DNA from: Pseudomonas parafulva
GTDB taxonomy: Bacteria > Pseudomonadota > Gammaproteobacteria > Pseudomonadales > Pseudomonadaceae
Length of the DNA stretch: 64,000 bases
Direction: 5' to 3'
Assembly (NCBI RefSeq): GCF_002021815.1
Contig: NZ_CP019952.1
Coordinates: forward strand, 4,309,001 to 4,373,000
The notes below the pieces were generated by a model, which searched no databases, was not told the DNA's origin, and was given only the letters and a program-made list of their open reading frames with translations. Positions 1 to 8,992 of this stretch are shown piece by piece; position 1 is the stretch's first letter; each line of letters begins with the position of its first letter. The position numbers and the translations under genes were made by a program.

Positions 1-1295
1 GGCTGGCCTACACTGACAACCTGACCAACCTGGGTAACCGTCCGGCGTTCATCCGCAGCCTGGACGAATGCTTCGCCCGGGATGTGCAGAATCCGATGTG
101 CCTGCTGCTGGTGGACATCGACAACTTCAAGCGCATCAACGACAGCCTGGGCCATCATACGGGCGACAAGTTGCTTATCAGCCTGGCCAGGCGCCTGCGC
201 AACAGCCTGCATGCCGGCGGCATCCTGGCCCGATTTGCCAGCAACGAGTTTGCCGTGTTGCTCGACGACACCAGCCTGGAGGCCGGCCAGGGGGTTGCCC
301 AACAACTGTTGCGCACCCTCGACAAACCAATGTTCGTCGACAACCAGCTGATCAATGTCACTGCATCGGTGGGCCTGGCCAGCGCTCCCCAGCATGGTGC
401 CGACCCCACCAGCCTGATGAAAAACGCCGGGTTGGCACTGCACAAGGCCAAGGCCAACGGCAAGCACCAGGTGCAGGTATTCACTGAGGTCCTCAACGCC
501 GAAGCCAGCTACAAACTGTTCGTCGAGAACAACCTGCGCCGCGCATTGACCCAGAACGAGCTGGAGGTGTTCTATCAGCCCAAGCTGTGCCTGCGCAGCG
601 GCCGGCTGCTGGGCTTGGAAGCCCTGCTGCGCTGGAACCATCCCGAACGGGGCATGATCCGCCCTGACCAGTTCATCAGCGTGGCCGAAGAAACCGGTCT
701 GATCATTCCCATCGGCAAATGGGTGGTGCGCCAGTCGTGCCGCATGAGCAACGATCTGCGTGCAGCAGGGCTTGGCAACCTGCACGTTGCGATCAACCTG
801 TCGCCCAAGCAGTTTTCCGACCCTGATCTGGTCGCCTCGATCAGTAGCATCATCGGGGAAGAAGGCTTGCCTGCGCACCAACTGGAGCTGGAGCTGACCG
901 AAGGGTTGCTGCTCGAAGCCAGTGAAGACACCCATCGGCAACTCGACGAGCTCAAGGCATTGGGTCTGACCCTGGCCATGGATGACTTCGGCACCGGTTA
1001 CTCCTCGCTGAGCTACCTGAAGAAGTTTCCGATCGACATTCTCAAGATCGACCGCAGCTTCATCAAGGACATCCCCGACAACCAGGACGACATGGAAATC
1101 ACCTCGGCGGTGATCGCCATGGCCCACAACCTCAAGCTGAAGGTGGTGGCCGAGGGCATTGAAACTCCTGCGCAGCTGGGTTTCCTGCGTCGACACCGGT
1201 GTGACATCGGGCAGGGCTATCTGTTTGACCGGCCTATCCCGGGGCGAGAGCTGGCAGAGCGCCTGCAACGCTACCCGCGAGGCCCAGCCGCCTGA
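1..1295 (+). CDS. GGDEF/EAL domain protein, 5' part outside the window
   Basis: The reading frame is open from the window edge, so the start and any sensor region are missing. It begins in a GGDEF domain ([10 protein letters not shown], then [14 protein letters not shown]). The signature loop reads RFASNEF instead of GG(D/E)EF, so diguanylate cyclase activity is unlikely. A complete EAL domain follows, with [36 protein letters not shown] and VVAEGIET, i.e. the metal and c-di-GMP binding residues of active phosphodiesterases. The inferred role is hydrolysis of cyclic di-GMP, with the degenerate GGDEF domain perhaps acting as a GTP-binding regulatory module. Confidence 0.93.
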   Translation, partial: LAYTDNLTNLGNRPAFIRSLDECFARDVQNPMCLLLVDIDNFKRINDSLGHHTGDKLLISLARRLRNSLHAGGILARFASNEFAVLLDDTSLEAGQGVAQQLLRTLDKPMFVDNQLINVTASVGLASAPQHGADPTSLMKNAGLALHKAKANGKHQVQVFTEVLNAEASYKLFVENNLRRALTQNELEVFYQPKLCLRSGRLLGLEALLRWNHPERGMIRPDQFISVAEETGLIIPIGKWVVRQSCRMSNDLRAAGLGNLHVAINLSPKQFSDPDLVASISSIIGEEGLPAHQLELELTEGLLLEASEDTHRQLDELKALGLTLAMDDFGTGYSSLSYLKKFPIDILKIDRSFIKDIPDNQDDMEITSAVIAMAHNLKLKVVAEGIETPAQLGFLRRHRCDIGQGYLFDRPIPGRELAERLQRYPRGPAA

Positions 1296-1446
1296 CAGCA
1301 GCGCAAACCTCGGGCACACTAGAAACCATTCGGGCTGCATCGCAGGCTGGTCCGTCCTCACAGATCGCGCAGGTCATGTGATCGGGAACGGACTTGGCGG
1401 CGATGGCCCTGACGCTATCCAACTGAATAGACACAGAGGAACGGCC

Positions 1447-2112
1447 ATGGTCCTGCGTTCGGAAATACTGGTGAACAAAAATGTCATGCCTACTGCGGAG
1501 CAGGCCCTGCCCGGCCGCGAAACGCCGATGAGCCTGCCCGAGTTCCACTACGTGTTCAAGGAGACGCCGCTGCTTGGGCCATTCTTCGAGGACGTGGATT
1601 TCGCGATTTTCGGCCTGGGGTGTTTCTGGGGCGCGGAACGCCGATTCTGGCAGCGTGAGGGGGTGGTCAGTACCGTTGTGGGTTATGCCGGCGGCTTTAC
1701 GCCGAACCCTACCTACGAAGAGGTCTGCTCAGGCCTGACCGGGCACACCGAAGTGGTGCTGGTGGTCTTCGACAAGAGCAAAGTGAGCTACGGTGAACTG
1801 CTGACCATGTTCTGGGAACTGCACAACCCGACCCAGGGCATGCGCCAGGGCAACGATGTCGGCACGCAGTACCGCTCGGCCATCTACTGCACCAGCCCCG
1901 AACAGTTGGAACAAGCCAAGGCCAGCCGCGACGCTTTCCAGGCCGAACTGAGCAAGGCTGGCTTCGGCGAAATCACCACTGAAATCGACCAGGCACCGAC
2001 GGTGTACTTCGCCGAGGCCTACCACCAGCAGTACCTGGCCAAGAACCCGGACGGCTACTGCGGTATCGGCGGCACGGGCGTGTGCATGCCGGCCAGTTTG
2101 CAAGGAAACTGA
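1447..2112 (+). CDS. msrA: Peptide-methionine (S)-S-oxide reductase MsrA
   Basis: Reduces methionine-S-sulfoxide in proteins and free methionine using thioredoxin. The catalytic motif [11 protein letters not shown] lies near residue 59, followed by the family blocks [22 protein letters not shown] and [10 protein letters not shown], and a C-terminal resolving-cysteine region ([12 protein letters not shown]). The start at 1447 follows an AGAGGA ribosome site and gives 221 residues, usual for Pseudomonas MsrA with its N-terminal extension; a frame open further upstream has no such signal. A glutathione S-transferase starts 2 nt after the stop, so the two are probably cotranscribed. Confidence 0.95.
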   Translation: MVLRSEILVNKNVMPTAEQALPGRETPMSLPEFHYVFKETPLLGPFFEDVDFAIFGLGCFWGAERRFWQREGVVSTVVGYAGGFTPNPTYEEVCSGLTGHTEVVLVVFDKSKVSYGELLTMFWELHNPTQGMRQGNDVGTQYRSAIYCTSPEQLEQAKASRDAFQAELSKAGFGEITTEIDQAPTVYFAEAYHQQYLAKNPDGYCGIGGTGVCMPASLQGN

Positions 2113-2114
2113 GC

Positions 2115-2738
2115 ATGAGCACCATGACCCTGTTCCACTCGCCCCTGTCGCCATTCGTACGCAAGGTCATGGTGGTGTTGCACGAGACCGGCCAACTGGA
2201 CCGAGTGGCACTTGAGCCTGTGAACATCAGCCCGGTCAACGGGGACGAGCTGCTCAACGCCGGCAATCCGATTGGCAAGATTCCGGCGCTGCGCCTGGCA
2301 GACGGTACCGTGCTGCACGACAGCCGGGTGATCTGCGAGTACCTGGATCAGCAACATGTGGGGTTGCCGCTGCTGCCCCGTGAAGGCTCTGCTCGCTGGC
2401 GACGCATGACGCTGGCCTCTCAGGCGGATGCCATTCTGGATGCGGCCGTCTCGAGCCGCTACGAAACATTCGTGCGACCGGTCGAGAAACGTTGGGATGG
2501 GTGGCTAGAAGCGCAGGGGGACAAGATCCGCCGCAGCCTGGCCAACCTTGAGCGAGCCCACCTGGCGGAGCTGACGTCAGGGTTCGACTTGGCCGCGATC
2601 GGCGTGGCTTGCGCATTGGGGTACCTGGACTTGCGCCAGCCTACGTTCGGCTGGCGTGAACGCCAGCCTGGCCTGGCGGCCTGGTATGCCGAGGTGAGCA
2701 CGCGGCCTTCGATGGTGGCAACGGCACCGGCTGCCTGA
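2115..2738 (+). CDS. Glutathione S-transferase family protein
   Basis: A 207-residue protein with the N-terminal thioredoxin-like GST domain (LFHSPLSPFVRKV, then GKIPALRLADG and DSRVICEYL, the cis-Pro and glutathione-binding segment) and an all-alpha C-terminal domain. The substrate cannot be told from sequence; family members conjugate or reduce electrophiles with glutathione. The ATG lies 2 nt after the msrA stop codon, so the pair looks like an oxidative-stress operon. Confidence 0.88.
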   Translation: MSTMTLFHSPLSPFVRKVMVVLHETGQLDRVALEPVNISPVNGDELLNAGNPIGKIPALRLADGTVLHDSRVICEYLDQQHVGLPLLPREGSARWRRMTLASQADAILDAAVSSRYETFVRPVEKRWDGWLEAQGDKIRRSLANLERAHLAELTSGFDLAAIGVACALGYLDLRQPTFGWRERQPGLAAWYAEVSTRPSMVATAPAA

Positions 2739-2789
2739 CAGACGGCCAGTGGAGCGGCCGCACCGATGCGCCTGCTCAGGCAACGATGA

Positions 2790-3296
2790 TCAGCAGTCAG
2801 GCTTGCCAGCGGTGAATCGTTTTGCCGGATTCACCGCGCCCTTGAACTCGCGCAGCGCCTTGGCACCCACCAACAGCGGGTAGTTGAAGTTGCTGCGATC
2901 CACCAGGTTGACCTCCACGGTTCGCTTCACGTCTCCCAGGCACAGTTCCAGGTCTACCACCGGGCGCTTGGCACTCTCGGGTGTATCGCCCTCATCCTCG
3001 TCATCGGCACGGCCCTTGATCTTGCTGATACGCGAGACCTGGTGCTCGTAAACCTTGCCGTCGGCATCCTTGGTCGCCAGGCGGAAACGTACCCACTCCT
3101 GCCCATCGCGGGTGAACAACTCGATGTCCTTGGCCGACAGCGACGCCGTATAGGCGCCAGTATCCATCTTGGCCTTGAGCGTCTGGCCAATCTCCGGCAG
3201 CGCGATATTCTCGTAGCGCCCGTACAGCGTAGGTTCGGCGGCCATCACCGGTAGCGTCAACAACGTCAGCACGGCAAACAGTGATTTCACAAGCAA
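2790..3296 (-). CDS. Secreted retropepsin-like (ATP-dependent zinc protease family) protein
   Basis: A 168-residue protein with a signal peptide (MLVKSLFAVLTLLTLPVMAA). The mature part has a retropepsin-like aspartic motif, KMDTGAYTASL, and the LVGAKALREF segment typical of the family annotated as RimK-associated or ATP-dependent zinc protease (PF05618). The annotation name is historical: the visible active-site motif is DTGA, as in aspartic proteases. It probably acts in the periplasm. It faces away from the acyltransferase gene at 3473, and the 176-bp gap should hold both promoters. Confidence 0.82.
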   Translation of the reverse strand: MLVKSLFAVLTLLTLPVMAAEPTLYGRYENIALPEIGQTLKAKMDTGAYTASLSAKDIELFTRDGQEWVRFRLATKDADGKVYEHQVSRISKIKGRADDEDEGDTPESAKRPVVDLELCLGDVKRTVEVNLVDRSNFNYPLLVGAKALREFKGAVNPAKRFTAGKPDC

Positions 3297-3472
3297 GCTT
3301 CCTTGATCGATTTACGGGTTAGACCGCACAAGCAGCCCAGGTTCGCGGTCCAAAGCCTAACCAACATAATGTGAAACATTTGTCCGTGCCGCCGGGCATT
3401 GGAGGTTTGGCGTAGTCTGCAAGCCTGCTTATCATTGCCGATCGTTATGGTTCTGACAGAAAGAGTCTCCTT

Positions 3473-4354
3473 ATGCGTCGCGTGCTGACCGGCATACTCA
3501 CAGCCACCTTGCTGCTGCTCAACACCTTGGTGTTGATCGGGCCCCTGCTGGTGTTCGCCTTGTTCAAACTGGTGCTACCTGGCCGTGGGCGCGACCGTGC
3601 ATCAGGGGCCGTGATGTGGGTGGCCGAAACCTGGTCGGAAATCGACAAAGCCATCTTTGCCTTGTGCACACCCACCCAATGGGACATTCGCGGTATCGAA
3701 AACCTGCGTCGTGACACCTCGTACCTTGCAATGAGCAATCACCAGAGCTGGGTGGACATTCCCGCCTTGATCGAGAGCCTCAACCGGCGTACCCCCTTCT
3801 TCAAGTTCTTCCTGAAAAAGGAATTGATCTGGGTGCCGCTGCTGGGCCTGGCGTGGTGGGGCCTGGACTATCCGTTCATGAAGCGCTACAGCAAGGCCTT
3901 TCTGGAGAAGCACCCCGAGCTCAAGGGCAAGGATCTGGAAATCACCAAGGCTGCCTGCGAGCTGTTCAAGCGCCAACCGGTGACCGTGGTCAATTACCTG
4001 GAAGGCACCCGCTTCACCGAGGCCAAGCGCCAGGCGCAACACTCACCTTACCGCCATCTGCTAAAGCCCAAGGCCGGTGGCGTGGCGTTCGTGCTCGCAG
4101 CGCTGGGTGAGCAGCTCGATGCGTTGCTGGACGTCACCATTGTGTACCCAGGCGACAAGGCGCCAGGTTTCTGGGACTTGCTCAATGGCAGTGTCAGCCG
4201 GGTAATTATCGACATTCAGGTGCGCGAGCTCGACCCAGCGCTGTGGGCGGGCGATTACGAAAGCGATCCTGTTTTCCGTCAGACAGTGCAGGCGTGGGTG
4301 AACCAGCTGTGGCTGGAAAAGGATGAGCGGATCGGGCGGTTGCGTTGGGAATGA
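3473..4354 (+). CDS. PlsC/YihG-type 1-acyl-glycerol-phosphate acyltransferase
   Basis: A membrane acyltransferase of 293 residues. An N-terminal hydrophobic segment (about residues 5-35) anchors it, then comes the catalytic NHQSWVD (HX4D) box near residue 89, the FFLKKELIWVP substrate segment and the EGTRFTEAKR box near residue 178. The length and the long C-terminal part resemble the YihG subgroup more than housekeeping PlsC. Probable role: transfer of an acyl chain to a lysophospholipid in the inner membrane. The exact donor and acceptor are not readable from sequence. Confidence 0.88.
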   Translation: MRRVLTGILTATLLLLNTLVLIGPLLVFALFKLVLPGRGRDRASGAVMWVAETWSEIDKAIFALCTPTQWDIRGIENLRRDTSYLAMSNHQSWVDIPALIESLNRRTPFFKFFLKKELIWVPLLGLAWWGLDYPFMKRYSKAFLEKHPELKGKDLEITKAACELFKRQPVTVVNYLEGTRFTEAKRQAQHSPYRHLLKPKAGGVAFVLAALGEQLDALLDVTIVYPGDKAPGFWDLLNGSVSRVIIDIQVRELDPALWAGDYESDPVFRQTVQAWVNQLWLEKDERIGRLRWE

Positions 4355-4571
4355 ATGCACTTTGTTGCTTCTGTGGCTCTAGCGCCGGCAAGCCGGGGCC
4401 TGAAGGATCATGATAGCCATCGGACATTAAGGCGGCCGGGCTACTTGACGCTGGAACAGCCTGCCAATGCCCGCCAAGTTTTTTTTTCGGCCTCCTGATA
4501 CTTCTTGTCACACACCCCTTTTGTGGATAAAGATCGATCACAGACAACTACAAAAAACTCTGGATCGATCG

Positions 4572-5924
4572 ATGACCCAACCATCAAGCTCAGCCCCACC
4601 CCAACTCCGTCGAGTTCTGGGCCTCCCTGCCCTGGTATTCTTCGGCCTTGTGTACATGGTCCCGCTGACCATTTTCACCACCTACGGCATCGTCACCGAG
4701 CTTACCGGTGGCCGCACGTCAGGCGCCTATCTGATCACGCTGATGGCCATGCTGTTCACAGCCGCGTCCTACAGTTTCATGGTCAAACGCTTCCCGGTCG
4801 CGGGTTCGGCCTACTCCTACACCCACATGGCTTTCGGCCAGAACACAGGCTTTCTGGCGGGCTGGTCGCTGCTGCTCGACTACCTGTTCCTGCCGATGAT
4901 CAACTACCTGCTCATCGGCCTGTTCCTGAATATCGCCTTCCCAGCAGTGCCGGCTTGGGCTTTCGTACTCGCCTGCATCGCCTTGGTGACCGTCCTCAAC
5001 GTGCTCGGTATCAGCTCGGTGGCCAAGACCAGCAACCTGATCGTGGGCGCGCAAATCGTCTTCATTGGGGTGTTCATCGCGCTGTCCTGGCAGACCCTCA
5101 ACCACGGCCAGCCCATCGACTGGCTGGCGCCGCTGCACGGTGACGGTAGCGCACCTGGCTTTGGTCCGATGATGGCAGGCGCGGCAGTGCTATGCCTGTC
5201 CTTCCTGGGGTTCGATGCCGTCTCCACCCTCGCCGAGGAAAGCCGCGATGCTCGGCGTGACGTGCCTCGGGCAATCATCCTCACCACGCTGTTCGCCGGC
5301 CTGCTGTTCACCGTGCTGGCCTATGCGAGCCAACTGGTGCTGCCAGGCAGCACCTTCGCCAATGCCGATGCTGCTGCGAATGAGGTCATGCTCAAGGCAG
5401 GCGGGCAGTTCCTGGCCAACTTCTTCACTGCCGCTTATGTCGCCGGTAGCCTCGGCTCGGCCTTGGCATCGCAGGCCGCAGTGTCGCGCATTCTCTACAC
5501 CATGGGCCGTGACCGGGTGCTGCCGCAGCGCACCTTCGGTCACCTGTCGCCACGCCTCGGTACACCGGTATTCGCCATCGTGGTGGTGTCGGCGTTCTCA
5601 CTGCTGGCGCTGGTGATCGACTTGTCCACCCTGGCCTCGCTGATCAGCTTCGGCGCCTTGGTGGCGTTCTCGGCGGTGAACCTGGCGGTGGTGAAGACGC
5701 ATCTGATGGACGATGCAAGCCTGCGCACTGCGAAAGGGCTATTGAGCTATGGCGTAGTGCCACTGGTGGGCTTGGGATTGACGCTGTGGCTGTGGACCAG
5801 TCTGTCGGCGCTGACCTTGGTGATTGGCCTGTGCTGGTTTGCGCTGGGGCTGGCATACCTGGCAGTGCTTACCGCCGGCTTCCGCCGCCCGGTGCGCCTG
5901 GTGGACTTCACCGAGGCTGCCTGA
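4572..5924 (+). CDS. APC-family amino acid/putrescine-type permease
   Basis: A 450-residue integral membrane protein with about twelve hydrophobic segments and the APC N-terminal pattern (LGLPALVFFGLVYMVPLTIF). The conserved SFLGFDAVSTLAEESRDARRD segment in the middle is typical of PuuP-like and related amino acid/polyamine importers. The start at 4572 is preferred because the frame open further upstream is AT-rich leader with no transporter homology. The substrate (putrescine or an amino acid) is inferred only from subfamily resemblance. It is the last backbone gene before the accessory block. Confidence 0.88.
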   Translation: MTQPSSSAPPQLRRVLGLPALVFFGLVYMVPLTIFTTYGIVTELTGGRTSGAYLITLMAMLFTAASYSFMVKRFPVAGSAYSYTHMAFGQNTGFLAGWSLLLDYLFLPMINYLLIGLFLNIAFPAVPAWAFVLACIALVTVLNVLGISSVAKTSNLIVGAQIVFIGVFIALSWQTLNHGQPIDWLAPLHGDGSAPGFGPMMAGAAVLCLSFLGFDAVSTLAEESRDARRDVPRAIILTTLFAGLLFTVLAYASQLVLPGSTFANADAAANEVMLKAGGQFLANFFTAAYVAGSLGSALASQAAVSRILYTMGRDRVLPQRTFGHLSPRLGTPVFAIVVVSAFSLLALVIDLSTLASLISFGALVAFSAVNLAVVKTHLMDDASLRTAKGLLSYGVVPLVGLGLTLWLWTSLSALTLVIGLCWFALGLAYLAVLTAGFRRPVRLVDFTEAA

Positions 5925-6092
5925 CCCAATCATCTCGCGGCCTGCGCGGCCCCTTGAGCGGCCTTGCCGGGGCGCCGGACCGGTCGGAAAGGGCCGCGTA
6001 GCTGTCCTGGCAGTCTCCACGGCGAAGCTGAAATTCCGGAGCCGCTACGCCAGGGCAGCTCCCCTGAAGTAGTCTGAAGCCAGCGGCGTGCA

Positions 6093-6108
6093 CTAGTAAT
6101 TCTGCTAG
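6093..6108 (+). promoter_or_regulatory. 16-bp palindrome upstream of RHS unit R1
   Basis: CTAGTAATTCTGCTAG, an inverted repeat with the pattern CTRNYA-N4-TGNYAG. It ends 59 nt before the GTG start of R1. The same dyad is found before six other RHS units in the window. Operator, promoter element or recombination site are all possible. Confidence 0.5.
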
Positions 6109-6167
6109 TTGTACCTGGCCTCGAAAGCGCCAAGACTCAGGCTTACCGACTTGCAAGGCCAAACCCT

Positions 6168-6866
6168 GTGTCAACAACGCTGCCTGCCTATTGCCCTTAT
6201 GGGTACCACCAAAATCAAGCAAGCCCTGCATCTATGCTTGGCTTCAATGGTGAGCGATACGACCCGTTTACTTATGGGTATGCCTTGGGTCAAGGCTACC
6301 GTTGCTACAGCCCGACATTGATGCGTTTCCAAGGGCCAGACGACCTCAGTCCGTTTCTAGAAGGAGGGTTTAATACCTATATTTATTGCAAGGGTGATCC
6401 CGTTAATTACCAAGACGACTCAGGGCGTGCTCCGACGCCCGCGCAACTGACTGCGGCCATCAATAAGCTGAAGCCTGTTTCATCGGCCCGTGCCGAACAG
6501 CAAATCTTTACCAAAACAAATAGGCACCACGAGCAACCCGCCGCCCGTGCGATTAAAATGAAGCAGAAGGCAAAAAGCGTGAGTTTTGCGGAAGACACCA
6601 TCTTTGAAAGGAACCGCTCTGCTCATTACAGGGAGTACCAAGAGCGAAAAAAACTTATCAACGAAATGAATCGGCTTCATACATTCAATGAGGAACTGAA
6701 TAACGACCTCAATCAACTCTGGAGCCCTGTCACTCGAAGCAACTATCGAGCGTATGACCTCTTACCCGATTATCGGCGCCGGCTTGAGTCGATCAATCAC
6801 AGCCTCCGTAAAGTGCAGTTGAAAAAGGAAGCAATCCAGTTACGCCTGCAACAAATCCGGCGATAA
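6168..6866 (+). CDS. Orphan RHS-core protein R1
   Basis: A 232-residue protein that is only the tip of an RHS protein. CPYGYH, LGFNGERYDP, ALGQGYRCYSPTLMRF, DLSPFLEGGFN and GDPVNYQDDSG form the conserved core (residues about 7-90). DDSG replaces the usual DPSG. The remaining 140 residues are basic and rich in predicted helix (ERKKLINEMNRL, RKVQLKKEAIQLRLQQ), without a domain I recognise; KSVSFAE recalls segments seen after the core in other Pseudomonas RHS proteins. The start is uncertain: GTG at 6168 is used, but the frame stays open back through the palindrome. No immunity gene follows; the next gene is convergent. Confidence 0.75.
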   Translation: MSTTLPAYCPYGYHQNQASPASMLGFNGERYDPFTYGYALGQGYRCYSPTLMRFQGPDDLSPFLEGGFNTYIYCKGDPVNYQDDSGRAPTPAQLTAAINKLKPVSSARAEQQIFTKTNRHHEQPAARAIKMKQKAKSVSFAEDTIFERNRSAHYREYQERKKLINEMNRLHTFNEELNNDLNQLWSPVTRSNYRAYDLLPDYRRRLESINHSLRKVQLKKEAIQLRLQQIRR

Positions 6867-6877
6867 AGCACGCTATT

Positions 6878-7453
6878 TCACACCGACGGAGTGGCTGCCG
6901 CTGCTGGCATAGTCCATAGACTACCCAGATTCTGCAACAACGACCCGGCAATCCCCTGCTGCCCCAGGTACTGCAGAATCAACGGCGCAAACTTCCCGAT
7001 CATCCCGGTATCCATCCCCAGCGCTTTGAACGCATTGTCCAGGTCGCTCCGGCTCTGCACATCGTAGCCCAACGCCTTGTTCAAGGCGGACTGGCTGCCC
7101 TTGTCATTGCCCAGCAATTCACCCAGCCCGCTCAACCCGCCCAGGACATTGGCGCCCGACAGCAGGTCCAGGCGCGGCATGACCTTGGTCAACTGGCCAT
7201 AGTCGTCGCTGCTCAGGTTGTTACGCGCCAGCCCCAGCATCGCCCCTGCCCCGCCCACGGCCTGCTCGGGGGTGATATTCAACCGGCTGCCCAGCGTGTT
7301 GAGCAGGTTGGCCTGCCCTTCAGGCGCCTACACCTGGCTTTGTTGCTGCGGGTTCTGCATGGCGGGGACGGCGTTGGCAGCGTCGCTGAGGTTGAAGGCG
7401 AACACAGGGCTTGCGGTGAGGGTCACCAGGGTTGCCAGGGTGAACGCTTGCAT
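6878..7453 (-). pseudogene. DUF2780 secreted protein interrupted by an amber codon
   Basis: From ATG 7453 the frame encodes a signal peptide (MQAFTLATLVTLTASPVFA), then a TAG stop at plus-strand 7328-7330 (after QQQSQV). It then continues in the same frame as a complete DUF2780 domain (GGAGAMLGLARNNLSS, YGQLTKVMPRLD, LGYDVQSRSDLDNAF, LGQQGIAGSLLQNL) to 6878, 192 codons in all. A CAG-to-TAG change would explain it. No other lesion is seen, so the inactivation looks recent, or the stop may be suppressed. The function of DUF2780 is unknown to me. It is convergent with R1, 11 bp away. Confidence 0.82.
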
Positions 7454-7572
7454 CGGGAGGGACCTCGTTGGCCGGGATGGCCTGGGAAACGACGATTTTG
7501 ACTCGGTAATTGGGAGATTGTTCCGATACTGTTGTCAGCGGGTGTTTTCCGACCAGAACCGTTAGCCACTCC

Positions 7573-7588
7573 CTGTTATTTCTGCCAG
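7573..7588 (+). promoter_or_regulatory. 16-bp palindrome with no RHS gene behind it
   Basis: CTGTTATTTCTGCCAG, followed by TAGCGG as at the R4 site. The next 90 bp encode nothing recognisable and then run into a truncated transposase. The module once driven by this site may have been lost when insertion elements arrived. Confidence 0.4.
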
Positions 7589-7675
7589 TAGCGGTGTGCG
7601 CAGATCGCCGAGATACTAAGCAGTACCCATGGTAACGGGGCGAAAAATATGTTCCGCCTTCAAAGCGAGCACAAC

Positions 7676-7902
7676 GGAACAAAGTACCCAAAGCACGCCA
7701 TCGAGCATCAGCCGGTCACTTACTCGAGGCCGACCATGCCTACGGGTTTCGATTAAAAGATCGGAAACCGCATCCCAGGCCTCATGCGAGATTTCGTATC
7801 GCTTTGCCATCACAGGATTCCTTTCCGTTGATGGCCGGGGAATGTACGAAATCATTGGGGATGCGTGGAGATAACTGGGTTTCTACGAATTTTGTACAGA
7901 GC
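7676..7902 (-). pseudogene. Truncated IS5-family element: 5' end of transposase plus terminal end
   Basis: Codons 1-45 of an IS5-family transposase (MAKRYEISHEAWDAVSDLL to DGVLWVLCS, ATG at 7810) closely match the transposase of the neighbouring complete element, then the match stops abruptly near 7676. The upstream end of the element, GTACAGAGC, lies at 7894-7902 and abuts the CTAG that is also the target duplication of the complete copy. The remnant and the full copy therefore sit side by side and share one CTAG. The divergence shows they are different, though related, elements. Confidence 0.75.
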
Positions 7903-8759
7903 CTAGGCTCTGTCTGAAAAAAGCCGTCGCATACACCGCAGGACACAAGCCAGCGAAACCATCGCGGCGTAACTTTTTGCGAGCTTGTCGAAGCGCGTGA
8001 CGATCCGGCGGTTCTCTTTCAACCAGCCAAACATGCGTTCGATGATGTTGCGCTGTCGGTATTTGGGCCGGTCGAACAGTCTGGGTAAGCCAGGCTTGGG
8101 CTTGCGCTTCATCGAGCGCAGCGGGATGACGGGTTGCATTCGATATTGATCGCAGTAGCGGCGTAGCGCTTCGGCGTCGTAGCCCTTGTCGGCAAGTAGC
8201 CATTTACAGCGCTTGCGCGGACGGCCACGTCGGCTCGATGGAATGCTGACCTCGTCCAGCAGTGGTTGTGCGTAGCTGATGTCACTGGCTTGACCGCCAG
8301 AGAGGAGAAAGCGCAACGGTATCCCGTTGGCATCGCAGAGCATGTGGATTTTGGTTGTCAGGCCGCCACGACTTCGGCCTAGAGCGTGATCGGCAGGCTC
8401 GTCAGGCCTCCTTTTTTCCGCGCTCCAGATGAAGCACGGGTTGCTCTAACAGCGGTCGAATCGATCATCCAGGTGTGGAGATCGATCAAGCCTTTGTCAT
8501 TGAGTCTGAGGTGCAATCGTCTGAGCATCTGATCGAACGTTCCGCGGTTTCGCCAGACTCGGAAGCGGTGATAGACAGTCGCCCAAGACCCGAAACGCTC
8601 GGGCATATCTCGCCAGGCTGCTCCTGAGCAGAGCACCCAGAGAACACCATCGAGCATCAAGCGATCACTGCTGCGGGGCCTGCCCCTGACGTGGACTGCC
8701 GTAAAGAGGTCGGCGACCACCTCCCATGCTTCATCAGAGAGCTCATAACGCTTTGCCAT
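7903..8759 (-). CDS. IS5-family transposase, expressed through a -1 frameshift
   Basis: The first frame (ATG 8759) encodes MAKRYELSDEAWEVVADL to WMIDSTAVRATRASSGARKK and ends shortly after an A6 run (8412-8417 read as T6 on the plus strand). The second frame, -1 relative to the first, is open across that run and encodes the rest: LLADKGYDAEALR and IIERMFGWLKENRRIVTRFDK. The DDE residues are therefore split between the frames (ID-ST in the first, DKGYD and the E of IIERMF in the second). A -1 shift gives a protein of about 285 residues. The stop codon TAG is not in the element: it is formed by the CTAG target duplication. Confidence 0.85.
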
Positions 8760-8851
8760 CACAGAATTCCTTTCCGTTGATGGTCGGCGACTGTACCGAA
8801 CCCAGGCTGTTCCGCGGCCACATTTCAGTTTCTTGGGATTTCAGACAGAGC
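7907..8851 (-). mobile_element. Complete IS5-family (IS427-like) insertion sequence
   Basis: 945 bp bounded by the perfect 11-bp inverted repeats GCTCTGTCTGA (7907-7917) and TCAGACAGAGC (8841-8851). It is flanked by the 4-bp direct repeat CTAG at 7903-7906 and 8852-8855, which I read as the target-site duplication. It holds one two-phase transposase gene on the minus strand. Size, ends, CTAG target and split transposase fit the IS427 group of the IS5 family. Confidence 0.88.
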
Positions 8852-8917
8852 CTAGAAGCAGACGTGCTTTGTGTTGGGACAGGTCGGCTTGTGAAACACA
8901 GCTTGAACGCGTGGCGT

Positions 8918-8933
8918 CTAGCAATTCTGCTAG
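8918..8933 (+). promoter_or_regulatory. 16-bp palindrome upstream of RHS unit R2
   Basis: CTAGCAATTCTGCTAG, with perfect 6-bp half sites CTAGCA and TGCTAG. It ends 59 nt before the GTG start of R2, the same distance as at R1. It lies 66 bp right of the insertion sequence. Confidence 0.5.
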
Positions 8934-8992
8934 TTGTGGATGGCCTTACTGTGAGGAACACTTAGCCGACACGTCCTTGCGGAGCCTACACG

